DNA of 64,000 nucleotides from Stieleria mannarensis (GTDB taxonomy: Bacteria; Planctomycetota; Planctomycetia; Pirellulales; Pirellulaceae). Each line of letters opens with the position of its first letter. The stretch's first letter is position 1. This document shows, in pieces, positions 18,849 through 27,800 of this stretch. Where the stretch lies: positions 97,614 through 161,613 of the forward strand of contig NZ_JACEHH010000022.1 of NCBI RefSeq assembly GCF_014154935.1. The letters run 5' to 3'. The position numbers were made by a program, and so were the translations under genes. The notes below the pieces were generated by a model, which did no database searches, was not told where the DNA came from, and was given only the letters and a program-made list of their open reading frames with translations.

Positions 18849-18950
18849 GACAAAAAGATTGGTGACAGGAAAATCATGCTGCTCCCGGCGCGGAAAGCGG
18901 CCAATCGAAACCGCGACCCGGCCATTTTTCTGCCCCACATTTTTCTGTCA
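18849..18950. repeat. Inverted short-module element between convergent genes
   Basis: Left side 18849-18875 holds gacaaaaagatt and gacaggaaaatcat. Right side 18923-18950 holds catttttctgcc and catttttctgtca in the opposite orientation, around a GC-rich core. The layout (two or more 13-15 bp modules, core, inverted modules) is the same as at 38521-38688. It may act as a bidirectional transcription-end structure. Confidence 0.55.
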
Positions 18951-18976
18951 GCCCGATCCCCACCGTTGCCCGGAAA

Positions 18977-19525
18977 TCAGATTTTTCCGTCCAAGCCCAT
19001 TTGATAATACTTGTGGGTGATGTTTTCTTGGTTTTCCAACAGCCAGTCGATCGACGGTTCACAGGCCATCGCTTTGTGGATGGCTTGTGCCATGGCTTTG
19101 CGGTGGATGTCGAACAGGGCTTTGTGATCCAGGTTGTCGGCGGTGGCGACGCCCGGGTTCAGCCAGACGCTGCAGATGATCCCCAGGTCGTTGCATTTTT
19201 CTTTCGGGATGTCACCGGCTCGGACGGCATCGAGCACGCCGTTGGCGATCGCCGCTTGCACCGTCCCCATCAGGATGTTGGTGTAGCGGTTGTCTTTGAC
19301 GGTGACCTTGCTGACGCACAGGGTGACCGGGCGGACTTGGATGTCCGTGTTCAAGATCGCAAAGACTTTGGTGTGTCCCTTGGTTTGGTCGCCGGTCAGC
19401 GTGGCCAAGGCGGTCCCGACCGGACCGTCGAGTTCGCCGATCACGACTTCGGGTTCGGCCGCGGTAAACGGGGGGCCACCGGCAACGAGTGATTCTCCGG
19501 TGCGCAGGATGATGCGTTCTGACAT
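18977..19525 (-). CDS. fae: Formaldehyde-activating enzyme (Fae) family protein
   Basis: Starting at ATG 19525 gives 182 residues, close to the usual 170-180 for Fae, which condenses formaldehyde with tetrahydromethanopterin in C1 metabolism. Matching blocks include GESLVAGG at the N-terminus, IQVRPVTLCVSKVTVKDNRYTN, GTVQAAIANGVLDAVRAGDIP and NLDHKALFDIHRKAMAQAIH. An upstream TTG/ATG extension to 19639 would add 38 unrelated residues. The catalytic histidine known from the methylotroph enzyme (in VAHIDLIIG) aligns with E24 of AAEPEVVIG here, so the reaction may differ; the symbol denotes the family only. Planctomycetes are known to carry H4MPT-linked C1 genes. No other C1 genes are adjacent; the gene converges on the dockerin protein gene. 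Confidence 0.85.
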   Translation of the reverse strand: MSERIILRTGESLVAGGPPFTAAEPEVVIGELDGPVGTALATLTGDQTKGHTKVFAILNTDIQVRPVTLCVSKVTVKDNRYTNILMGTVQAAIANGVLDAVRAGDIPKEKCNDLGIICSVWLNPGVATADNLDHKALFDIHRKAMAQAIHKAMACEPSIDWLLENQENITHKYYQMGLDGKI

Positions 19526-19958
19526 GAGTCCAACAGATGTAGGGAAGGTGGAAAAGATGGCCGGCAACCAGGCCGACCGATCGCGGGCCACTAACATAGC
19601 GGACCGGTGTGGGAGAAGACACAGTGGGCCGAATTGCAAGGGGGCCGAATTGCAAGGGGGGCCGAATTGAAAGGGGGGGGGCCGTTTTGAAAGGGGCGGT
19701 GTGAAATCTTTTCACACCGATTCTGGTTGGAACGTCCCAAGTATTTCACAGCGGTGGGGCGGTTGTCTTGCCGCCGTCATGTCGCGGTGCGATTGCAAGT
19801 CGTTTCACAGAACTGGCTTGGACGCGAAACCGTGTTTGATCTACAGCGGCCACGCTGCCTGGTCCCGGAATTGCTTTCTTGACGCGATGAAATCACTGCT
19901 GAAGTCCCGACGAGCGGGGCGGCAATCCTCAGCCCGGAACAAAAATGGGAGCGTGACC
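19526..19958. other. Gene-poor region with tandem repeat and TTTCACA palindrome
   Basis: No convincing gene is seen in these 433 bases. At 19626-19696 about four imperfect units of ggccgaattgcaaggg follow each other. Immediately after, 19697-19719 is a perfect 9-bp hairpin (cggtgtgaa/ttcacaccg, loop of 5). The half-site tttcaca recurs near 19742 and 19804. The palindrome resembles a dimeric regulator site but has a 17-bp odd-centre spacing. Confidence 0.5.
19626..19719. repeat. Short tandem repeat (4 units) adjoining a perfect hairpin
   Basis: Units begin at 19626, 19642, 19660 and 19680, each ggccgaattg or ggccgttttg followed by aa(g) and a growing run of G. The G-run lengths vary, as expected for slippage. 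The hairpin at 19697-19719 ends the array. It lies between the divergent fae and Gly/Asn-rich protein genes, so an effect on either promoter is possible. Confidence 0.65.
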
Positions 19959-20597
19959 ATGAACAGTCAATTTTCAATCGGTTTTGTGATCGCCTTGGTG
20001 ATCGGCATCGCAGTCGGCGCATTGTGGCCCAAGTACGGTCCCGCGATTAGCGACACGGCGGTCGATCATGGAAACGCCGTTCGAGGAGTCAACTTCGCTT
20101 CCGGACGCGATCTCACGCCAGGCCATGGGCGTCTGGTGGACCACGCGGGCAACGGCAACTGCGACCAGGCTTGCAACAGCAAGGCCACGGGGGGCGCCAA
20201 ACGCGGTGCCTCCTCCGCTCAAATCAATCGTGGGAAACAGCATGGCAACGGCCGTGGGAATGGTATCGGCAAAGGAAATGGCAACGGCAACGGGAAAGGA
20301 AATGGGAAGGGCCGAACGGGTGGCGGACAACGCAGCGGTTTCGGTCAGCAACGAGGACACGGCGGTCAGCTATGCAGCGTCTCCGGTTGCGACCACTCGG
20401 CGAAACAGCCCCGGGGCAAGGCCCATCAAGCCGAACCGGCTTCCTGTGAACACGAGCACCAAGCCGATGAATCGATCACGACGCAGCACGGCATGGGACC
20501 GGGAATGGGGTTCGGACTTGGCCGCGGCAGGGGACGTGATCTCGGGCCGGCGGAGACTGAGGCGACCGATCACGAATCCGGAGAAAACGATTCGTAG
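19959..20597 (+). CDS. Small membrane-anchored Gly/Asn/Lys-rich protein, unknown function
   Basis: I do not recognise this 212-residue protein. The start at ATG 19959 is favoured by gggagc a few bases upstream. Residues 6-24 (SIGFVIALVIGIAVGALWP) are a membrane segment, followed by a short outside region with cysteines (GNCDQACNSK). Residues about 100-130 are a low-complexity stretch of alternating Gly, Asn and Lys (GNGIGKGNGNGNGKGNGKG). The C-terminal half is rich in His, Cys and Gly (CSVSGCDH, CEHEHQ, GMGPGMGFGLGRGRG). The His/Cys content could bind metal, but this is inference. It is followed 130 bases later by a DUF4405-type membrane protein on the same strand, so the two may form an operon. 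Confidence 0.6.
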   Translation: MNSQFSIGFVIALVIGIAVGALWPKYGPAISDTAVDHGNAVRGVNFASGRDLTPGHGRLVDHAGNGNCDQACNSKATGGAKRGASSAQINRGKQHGNGRGNGIGKGNGNGNGKGNGKGRTGGGQRSGFGQQRGHGGQLCSVSGCDHSAKQPRGKAHQAEPASCEHEHQADESITTQHGMGPGMGFGLGRGRGRDLGPAETEATDHESGENDS

Positions 20598-20727
20598 GGA
20601 CCAACGTTGCGAACGAGTGGCTGCGGCGTCATCGCATCGATGATGCGGCAGCCGGCCGGCCTGATTGCCGGCAGCGCTTGAGACGCGTGTTTTTCTCGTG
20701 ACAAACAGCATCAAGAGGGTTGAGACG

Positions 20728-21297
20728 ATGAAGACGGCCGAACAGAACCAGGTTGCAATGGCCACCGATCCCAAGCGGACGGCTGCGGTCGGGCGCCCGT
20801 TCAGCGTGCGCGGATTCGCTTCGATGTTGCTGGTCCTGTGCATGATCGTGATGTTGGCGTCAGGCATCGCGTTGTACATCGCGCCCCGAGGCCGCGTCGC
20901 CAACTCCATCTCTTGGACGGCGCTGTCGATCAGTCGTCAACAATGGGCGGCGTTGCACATCAACGCCAGCCTGCTGTTCGGCATTGCAGCTTCAACCCAC
21001 ATCGTGATGAACGGGTCACGTCTGGTCGGCTACATCAAGAAACGTTCCAAGCCCGCCGTGAACATGAAACGCGAACTTGCCTCTGCGATCGCGGTGACCG
21101 TGGTGATCGTTGCCGGAACGCTCCTCGAGTTGGCCCCGATCAATTTCGCACCCGCATTCAAAGACGTCGCACGGAGCGTTTGGGAGCAGCCCCAAGTCAG
21201 AACGGACGTCCGGTCTGGTCCCTCTAATTCTCGGCCATCCGGACAGTCGCACGGCGTCGCTGTGCTCGGCCCCGACCGTCCTGGTCCGGTGCGCTGA
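20728..21297 (+). CDS. DUF4405-like membrane protein, possibly haem-binding
   Basis: From ATG 20728 (aagaggg upstream) the protein has 189 residues. Three hydrophobic helices are visible: SMLLVLCMIVMLASGIALYI, ALHINASLLFGIAASTHIVM and AIAVTVVIVAGTLLELAPI. The layout W..LHI...LLFG...THI.MN resembles DUF4405/cytochrome b561-like small membrane proteins, where the two histidines on one helix may ligate haem b. That role is inferred. The last 25 residues or so overlap, on the other strand, the 3' end of the WD40 kinase gene by 74 bases and look compositionally like antisense read-through. The gene follows the Gly/Asn-rich membrane protein. Confidence 0.65.
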   Translation: MKTAEQNQVAMATDPKRTAAVGRPFSVRGFASMLLVLCMIVMLASGIALYIAPRGRVANSISWTALSISRQQWAALHINASLLFGIAASTHIVMNGSRLVGYIKKRSKPAVNMKRELASAIAVTVVIVAGTLLELAPINFAPAFKDVARSVWEQPQVRTDVRSGPSNSRPSGQSHGVAVLGPDRPGPVR

Positions 21298-24200
21298 ACA
21301 CCGCGATGTGATCCCCCTTGCCGGCGACGGCCAGTTGGTTTGAGTGCGGGGCAAACTGTAGGTCGCGGATCGGCACGATGTCGGTCTGGACGACCAACTG
21401 CGTCTGCCAAACCCGGGTGTCCCAGAACAAGACTTCGCCGTCGAAATGGCCGCTGGCCATGACGCCGCCGTCGACGGAAAAATCAATTTCCGCCAACTGC
21501 GCTGGACTTTGCCGGCGGGTGATGACTTCAAAATCGGGCATCGACCAAACCGTGATCATGCCGTCGAGTGTTCCGGTGACCAAAGCAGAACCACCGGGGT
21601 GGAACTTCATCGTTTTCACGTTGTCCAGGTGACGCTCGCCCAATCGCTGCACCTGTCCGTTTTTCGATTCCCGCCACAACACGACCGTGTCGTCGTCATC
21701 GGCGGTGGCCAACAAGCCTGTCAACGGATCCTTTGCAGCGATCGCGATCCCCGAGTCAACGTGGAGCTCCGAATGCGCCAGGCGAAGCGTCCCTTCAGAG
21801 TCTTCCAACGGCAACCATCTCGGTTGGTCGTCGTCCAAGCCGATCAGCAACCGATCGCCATCCAACATGATTCCCCGCGTTCCACCGGGGACGTTCGGCG
21901 AATCGATTTGGTGACCGTTGGTTGCGTCCCAAAGATTGACGTCTCGTCCCCGCTGACGCGTGATCAGAATCGGATCGGGCCCGGCGAACAGGATCTGATA
22001 AATGTTTTTGGTGCCGGTCGACCACTGGCGTTGCAGTTCTCCCGTCTGGGTTTCGTAGATGCCGATGATCCCATTCGGGCTGTAGGTCGCCAGCAAGTCA
22101 CCGCGGGATGAAAACGCCAATCGACGGACCACTTGGCCCAGAGGTTTCCACGATTGGTAGAGTCGTTTGGGCGTGACTGAAGCGATCAGAACACGCCCCC
22201 CGCGCAGCCCGATGGCAACGTTGCCGCCTTGCCGCGATGCGTCGACGACAAAGGGATGTCCATCGACGTTCGGCGTGGATGCGGTGGGCGTCGCCGTCGT
22301 CTGGTTCGGGGCAATGCCGAGCGGGTTGGCGCGATCGCTTCGATAGATCGTCGCGAGTTTCCCGTCACCGCCCAACAGAACGACTTGCCCGCGCCCGGAG
22401 AGCAGAATTCGCTGGCCTTGCAGCCCCGCACCGGATTGGCAAACTTCCAGATCGGGCAGAAAGATTTGGCCGCCCCAAGTCCGTAGGGACTGATTGGAGG
22501 CCAAGTCCCAGATCCCCGCGGCTTTGACTTGGCGGCACAGGCAGGCCAATCGCAGGTCATCGGAGTATCGGCCCCGGAAAACCGATTGCGCGTCGTTTGC
22601 GACGAAGGAAGCGCGTTGCCGTTCCAACGGATCGCCCGTTTGCAGATCACAAATCGTCAGCACACCGTTCTGTGACACGGTCCCGACGCGATCGCCCTGG
22701 GCGGCGATGGTCAATCCGATGATCGCGGAATCATCCAGTTGGCGTTGCCAGGTCTGACGACCGCCGGGGCGATCGAAGTGCGTCAGACGACCGGATTGGT
22801 CGCCGATCAAATAGCCCTGGTCGCCCGTCACCGCCGCGACGGCGGTCGCCCGTGCCGCGTCGTCTGACCACAGCAGTTGTGTCTGGTGGGAAGCGATGTC
22901 AAACCGAACGGCGGTGCCGTCGCGTCGGGCGAACAGTGCCGCGCGCGAATCACCGTCCAGCGCCAGCCGAACCGTCGGCGAATCGATTTGTCCCTCGATC
23001 GCCGCGAGCGGTTTGCCCGACACCGTTTCCCAGGCACGCACGCCCGATGGCCCGCTGGTAACCAGCCACGATCCGTCATCGGAAATCGCAACGTCCAACA
23101 ACCCGCGGCGGTCCGCGTTCCATCCCGTCGTGACTTGGGTCGTGTAACCATACAGCAGATTCCAAACATAGCCGCGAAGACCGGGGGGACAAAACGTCTC
23201 GTCGGCCAGCTGCTCGGCGACATGGTCGGGTTCACGTCGGGCGATCAGCCCCAGACGCAACAACGCCTGGTTCATCGCGGTTCGACGTAGCCGCCGCGCG
23301 GACCGTTCCGATTCTTCCTTCGCGAAGACCAATTCCGCTTCGTTCGAACGGAGGATCTGGTTGGTTTTCCGGAGTTCTTGCGAACGGTCATTGGCAAGTT
23401 TTGCGGTGATGCCGGCGGTGACGGCCAGTGTCATCAGCAACACGATCGCAATCACCGAGACGGCAGCGACCCGGCGGTGTCGCAGACTCCACTTCCACAA
23501 CGCCCGTCCCGCCCCTTGGCGTCGGGCCAGGATCGGTTTGCCATCGAGATAGTTTTTCAGATCCGTCGCGAACGCTTCCATCGCCCCGTAGCGTTCGGCC
23601 GGATCTTTCGCAAGCGCGGTCTCCAGAATCAACTCCAGGTCGCCGCGGAGGCGACGGTCGACGCGTCCGATCGGCAACGGCGGCTGCGATTTGACGATTT
23701 GAGCGGTCTCCCACATCGACTTGTTGTCGATCTCGTAGGGAAGCCGACCAGAAAGCAATTGATACAGCACCACCGCCATGCCGTAGACGTCGGTCCGGAC
23801 ATCGATTTGGCCCGCCTGCGCATTGAACTGTTCGGGACTCATGTAGCTGCGGGTTCCGATCCACGCCTCCGTCGTCGGTTCATGACGCGGATCGTCCACG
23901 TTGTCGCGACGGATTCGTGCCAGCCCGAAATCGATCAGCTTGGGCACGCCGTCGTCGGTGACCAACATGTTGGCGGGTTTTAAATCGCGGTGAACAATCC
24001 CTTCGTCGTGGGCCGCCGACAGCGCTTCACAAAAGTGCAGACACAGCCGGATCGTGTCCGAGGGCGACCAGTCCGATTCTTGCCGGCGAAAACGGATGTA
24101 TTGCCCGATGTCCGCCCCCTCGACCCATTCCATCGTGAAGTACAGTCGCGACGCGCCCAACACATCGGCGACACCGGCGTCAAAGATCTTGGCGATGTTG

Positions 24201-24676
24201 GGATGTTGAAGCGTCCCGAGCAGCTCGACCTCAAGTTGAAAACGGGACTTGACCCTCGGCCGGGCTGCCAGGTCGTGCAACAGTTTCAACGCGACCTTGC
24301 GCGAAGGAAACCGCTGCTCGGCGAGATAGACGATCGAATATGGGCCGCGAGAGATTTCCGACAGAATCTTGTAAGGCCCGATCGATTCCGGTGGGGGCAG
24401 CGACGACGGATGGCCGCTTCCCGAGGACATCTCCAGCCAGTTGACGTAGTCCCGCAGTTGCTCGGCCAAACCCAAGTCGCCTTCGCACAGCTGTTCCGCC
24501 GTGACCTCCTCACCGGCGGCCGTCATGGATTCCCAGCGGTCCAGAAGCCGCTGAAGTTCGTTTGAAACCACGAACTCGGTGTCCGGCAGAGAACGAGTCG
24601 ATGAGTCGTTGTTGGAAATCGACAAACTGAGTTGCCCCGCGACGACCAGAAGAGAATGGCGGTCCCCAACGCTCAT
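21224..24676 (-). CDS. Serine/threonine protein kinase with C-terminal WD40 repeats
   Basis: Starting at ATG 24676 gives 1150 residues; ATG 24754 upstream is an alternative that adds 26. After an N-terminal helical region typical of planctomycete kinases (LQRLLDRWESM..GEEVTAEQLC) the kinase domain spans about 101-380: lysine K131 in VALKLL, VHRDLKPAN with D231, DFG 249-251, SPEQ 280-283. The glycine loop is degenerate (ISRGPYSIVY instead of GxGxxG). One transmembrane helix lies at about 403-424 (VAAVSVIAIVLLMTLAVTA). From about 510 to the end are WD40-type blade sequences (GLLATADDDDTVVLWRESK, GSALVTGTLDGMITVWSM, GGVMASGHFDGEVLFWDT). The propeller is predicted outside the membrane, as a sensor or scaffold. 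It overlaps the convergent DUF4405 gene end. Confidence 0.9.
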   Translation of the reverse strand: MSVGDRHSLLVVAGQLSLSISNNDSSTRSLPDTEFVVSNELQRLLDRWESMTAAGEEVTAEQLCEGDLGLAEQLRDYVNWLEMSSGSGHPSSLPPPESIGPYKILSEISRGPYSIVYLAEQRFPSRKVALKLLHDLAARPRVKSRFQLEVELLGTLQHPNIAKIFDAGVADVLGASRLYFTMEWVEGADIGQYIRFRRQESDWSPSDTIRLCLHFCEALSAAHDEGIVHRDLKPANMLVTDDGVPKLIDFGLARIRRDNVDDPRHEPTTEAWIGTRSYMSPEQFNAQAGQIDVRTDVYGMAVVLYQLLSGRLPYEIDNKSMWETAQIVKSQPPLPIGRVDRRLRGDLELILETALAKDPAERYGAMEAFATDLKNYLDGKPILARRQGAGRALWKWSLRHRRVAAVSVIAIVLLMTLAVTAGITAKLANDRSQELRKTNQILRSNEAELVFAKEESERSARRLRRTAMNQALLRLGLIARREPDHVAEQLADETFCPPGLRGYVWNLLYGYTTQVTTGWNADRRGLLDVAISDDGSWLVTSGPSGVRAWETVSGKPLAAIEGQIDSPTVRLALDGDSRAALFARRDGTAVRFDIASHQTQLLWSDDAARATAVAAVTGDQGYLIGDQSGRLTHFDRPGGRQTWQRQLDDSAIIGLTIAAQGDRVGTVSQNGVLTICDLQTGDPLERQRASFVANDAQSVFRGRYSDDLRLACLCRQVKAAGIWDLASNQSLRTWGGQIFLPDLEVCQSGAGLQGQRILLSGRGQVVLLGGDGKLATIYRSDRANPLGIAPNQTTATPTASTPNVDGHPFVVDASRQGGNVAIGLRGGRVLIASVTPKRLYQSWKPLGQVVRRLAFSSRGDLLATYSPNGIIGIYETQTGELQRQWSTGTKNIYQILFAGPDPILITRQRGRDVNLWDATNGHQIDSPNVPGGTRGIMLDGDRLLIGLDDDQPRWLPLEDSEGTLRLAHSELHVDSGIAIAAKDPLTGLLATADDDDTVVLWRESKNGQVQRLGERHLDNVKTMKFHPGGSALVTGTLDGMITVWSMPDFEVITRRQSPAQLAEIDFSVDGGVMASGHFDGEVLFWDTRVWQTQLVVQTDIVPIRDLQFAPHSNQLAVAGKGDHIAVFSAPDQDGRGRAQRRRATVRMAEN

Positions 24677-24894
24677 TATAAACCAATCCCCGACCCGCCT
24701 GATGCAATCCTTCCGCGGAGATTCTCTGGTTCGCTGCATTTTTGATCCGTTCAAGCGCGAAACGCAAGCGAGAGAGCGACGTACGTCGGAACACGCAACG
24801 ACACCACGCCGGAGTGTGTTAGCCTATAGCCCTCCAAGACGGTCCCGTAGGGTCGGGGCGTCGCAGTTTGCAGAGAGTTCGAAAGGGGAACCCG

Positions 24895-27800
24895 ATGCCT
24901 GGCCTACATGCCCATCACCGGATCAAAACAACCATTGCCATCTGCTGTTTGCTGGCATTGAGTGCCTGTCTCGCCGCGACCTGCATGGCCCAGCCGACGC
25001 CGCTTTCGCCCGCCGAGCAGCGCGAGCAAATTACGGCGGCTAAGTTTCTGGAGGTGTTGCTTCGACGGCCCAACACCGGAACGGCTTTGGACCGCGTTTT
25101 CGGATACCACATCGGCGCCGGCGACATCGATCAGGTGATTGATGAACTGACCGCCAAGGCCCAGGACGTCAGCGATGATGACGAATCGGGACGCCACTGG
25201 ATGGTCGCCGGGTTGTTGCAACTGCAACGCAGCGAGGACGCCGCTGCGATCGAAGCGCTCGCGGAAGCGGAACAGAAACTGAGCGACAATCCGTTGGCAG
25301 CCTACTACCACGGGCAAGCGTTGTTGATGGTCGGACGAACCGAGGAGGCGGCCGCGGCGATGCAGCGCGCGATCGACCTGAATCCATCGCGACAAGATCA
25401 CTTAAAGATCGCCGGACAACTGGGCCGTTTGTACCAGCGCGGCGGAAAGATCGAGGATGCGATCCGGATTTGGGAACAGTTGGAAAAAAGTTTTCCGGGC
25501 GATGACGGTGTCCGCCAGCGCATCGCCCGCGTGATGATCGAGGAAGGCGACATCGAAGGAGCTTTGGTCCGTTACGAGGCGTTGGCCAAAGACGCTCGTT
25601 CGCCCAACGACCGGATCGTCTTTGCCATGCGGGCGGCCGACCTACGCGCCCAATCCGGTGACCAGCAACAAGCGATCGGCGAATTCGAGCGTCTGCTCAA
25701 CAAACTGCGGCCGGGTAGCTACCTTTATGACGAAGCCCGGCGACGCATCGAGGCCACGTTCCTCTCCAGCGGCGACTATGCCGGTCTGGCCGAGTACTAC
25801 GAAAACTGGGTCGATAGCCATCCCGAGGATCTGGGCGCGGTGATCCGGCTCGCCCGCACCCTTTCGATCCAAGGCCGCGGCCCCGAAGCGTTGTCCTGGT
25901 TCGAAAAAGCGATCCAGCTGGCTCCGACCGATCCGGCACCGCGGCTGGCTCTGATCAACGCCTACGTCGCCGCCGAAGACTTCGCCCAGGCGGCCAAACA
26001 ATACGAATCATTGATCGAGCTGGAACCGGGCAACCCGGATCATTTTGTGCGTTGGGGGCAAGTCTTGATGGACGACCCCGCGCAACCCAAAACGGCGCGG
26101 ACTCAAGCGGCCGCAAAGGTCTGGAAGCGATTGGCCGACGCCCGAAAAGACGATGCCGTCGTTCAATCCCAGTGTGCGGATCTGATGCGTGGCGCGGACT
26201 TGATCGAGGATGCGATTTCGCTGTACCAATCGGCCATCAAACTCGCACCGGACCAACCGCAATACAAAGAATACCTCGGCGAGTACCTGCACCAGCTCGA
26301 TCGCCAGGACGAAGCGACCCAGGTCTGGCGTTCATTGGTCGCCGGCGATCAACGCAACCGCAAGAACCTAGTTCGATTGGCCGAAGTCTTTCATCAATTC
26401 GACCGCGCCGACGAAGCGTTGACGGTGATGGCCGAGGCCTGTGAATTGGATCCGACGATCGAAGAACGGTTGAGGTATGCCGAGTGGCTGCGTGACGCCG
26501 ATCAATTTGAGGCGGCGTTGAATCAAATCGGTTTGGCATCGACCGTCACCGATAACATGGACGACCGAGAACGCGTCTTTGCCGCCGAAGTCAAGACATA
26601 CCAGGCGTCGGGTAAACTGGACCAACGCATCGAAAAAGCTCGGCAAGAAGCGGTCGATGACGCGAGCGACGCCGAAGCGTTCCGTCGGCTCGCGATCCTG
26701 TACAACGCCGCGGGAAAAGTCCCCGAAGCGCTCGACGCGATCGAAACGTCGCTGGAGCAAGCCCCCGGATCGATCGATGCCTTGGAGATCGCCGCGCGAA
26801 TGTATGAAGATTCCGGACGGCTTCCGTTGGCGATCGAAAAACGGCGGCGGCTGGCCGAGACGGATTCACGATTTCGAAACGGCCACCTGCAAAAACTTTC
26901 CTCATTGCATCTCCGCGTCGGCGAAACCGATCAGGCCGTCGCGGTCGGCAAGGAACTGTTGGCCGCCTCGGCCGGTTCCATCGAAGCCTATCGGTTCTAT
27001 GCCGATTTGTGCGGTTCGATCGGCCGGGTCGACCAACGCTTGGACACGCTCCGACGCTGCGCAAGGCTGAACCCGCGCAGTAACGAAGCACAGCGGATGC
27101 TGGCCGGCCAACTGGCCGAGGACTTCAAAACCGACCAGGCGATCGAGCTGTACTGGAAAATGCTCGACAGCGCCGATGACCTGGACGGCCGACGCGAGAT
27201 CGTCACCACGTTGACGGATCTGTATTTGAGAACCAATCGCTTGGACCAACTGATCGCACGCTTGGAAATTCGTGGGCGTGAATCGGGCGATCGCCGGTCC
27301 ACCGTCGATTTGATCGCGACGGCGCATCAACAGGCCGGCGACCTCGGGCTGGCCCGCCAAGCACTCGAGGGGCTGTTGAGCGAAGACGGTCGTGACACGA
27401 TGTTGCTGGAACGTCTGGTTTCCCTGGCCGAACAATCCGGCGAATACGATTCCGCCGTCGCCCTGCAACGTCAACTGACGCGATTGTCGCCCGAGCGAAA
27501 AAACGAAGCCCGACTCGCCTCACTGCTGATCGACATCGGCGAAGTGGACGAGGCCCAAACGATGTGGTTTCGGATGGCCGAATCGAACTCCGATCCGACA
27601 CAATTGGCTCGCAATTTGAACCGCCTGTATGCGGCCGGCGAAGTCGACACGGCGATGAAGCTGGCCCAAAGCCTGCTGGACCGCCACGGCGACGACTGGG
27701 AAACCCGTCTGCGACTGATGGTGTTGCAGGCCGACAGTGACGACTGGGAGGCGGCGTCGAAGACCGCCGACGATTTGATCGCGATGAGCCTCGATGACAC

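Noticed and set aside
19697..19719. Classical CRP/FNR binding site
   Set aside because: The palindrome looks similar, but the centre is odd-length (TGTGA-N7-TCACA), not the usual N6; kept only as an uncharacterised palindrome.
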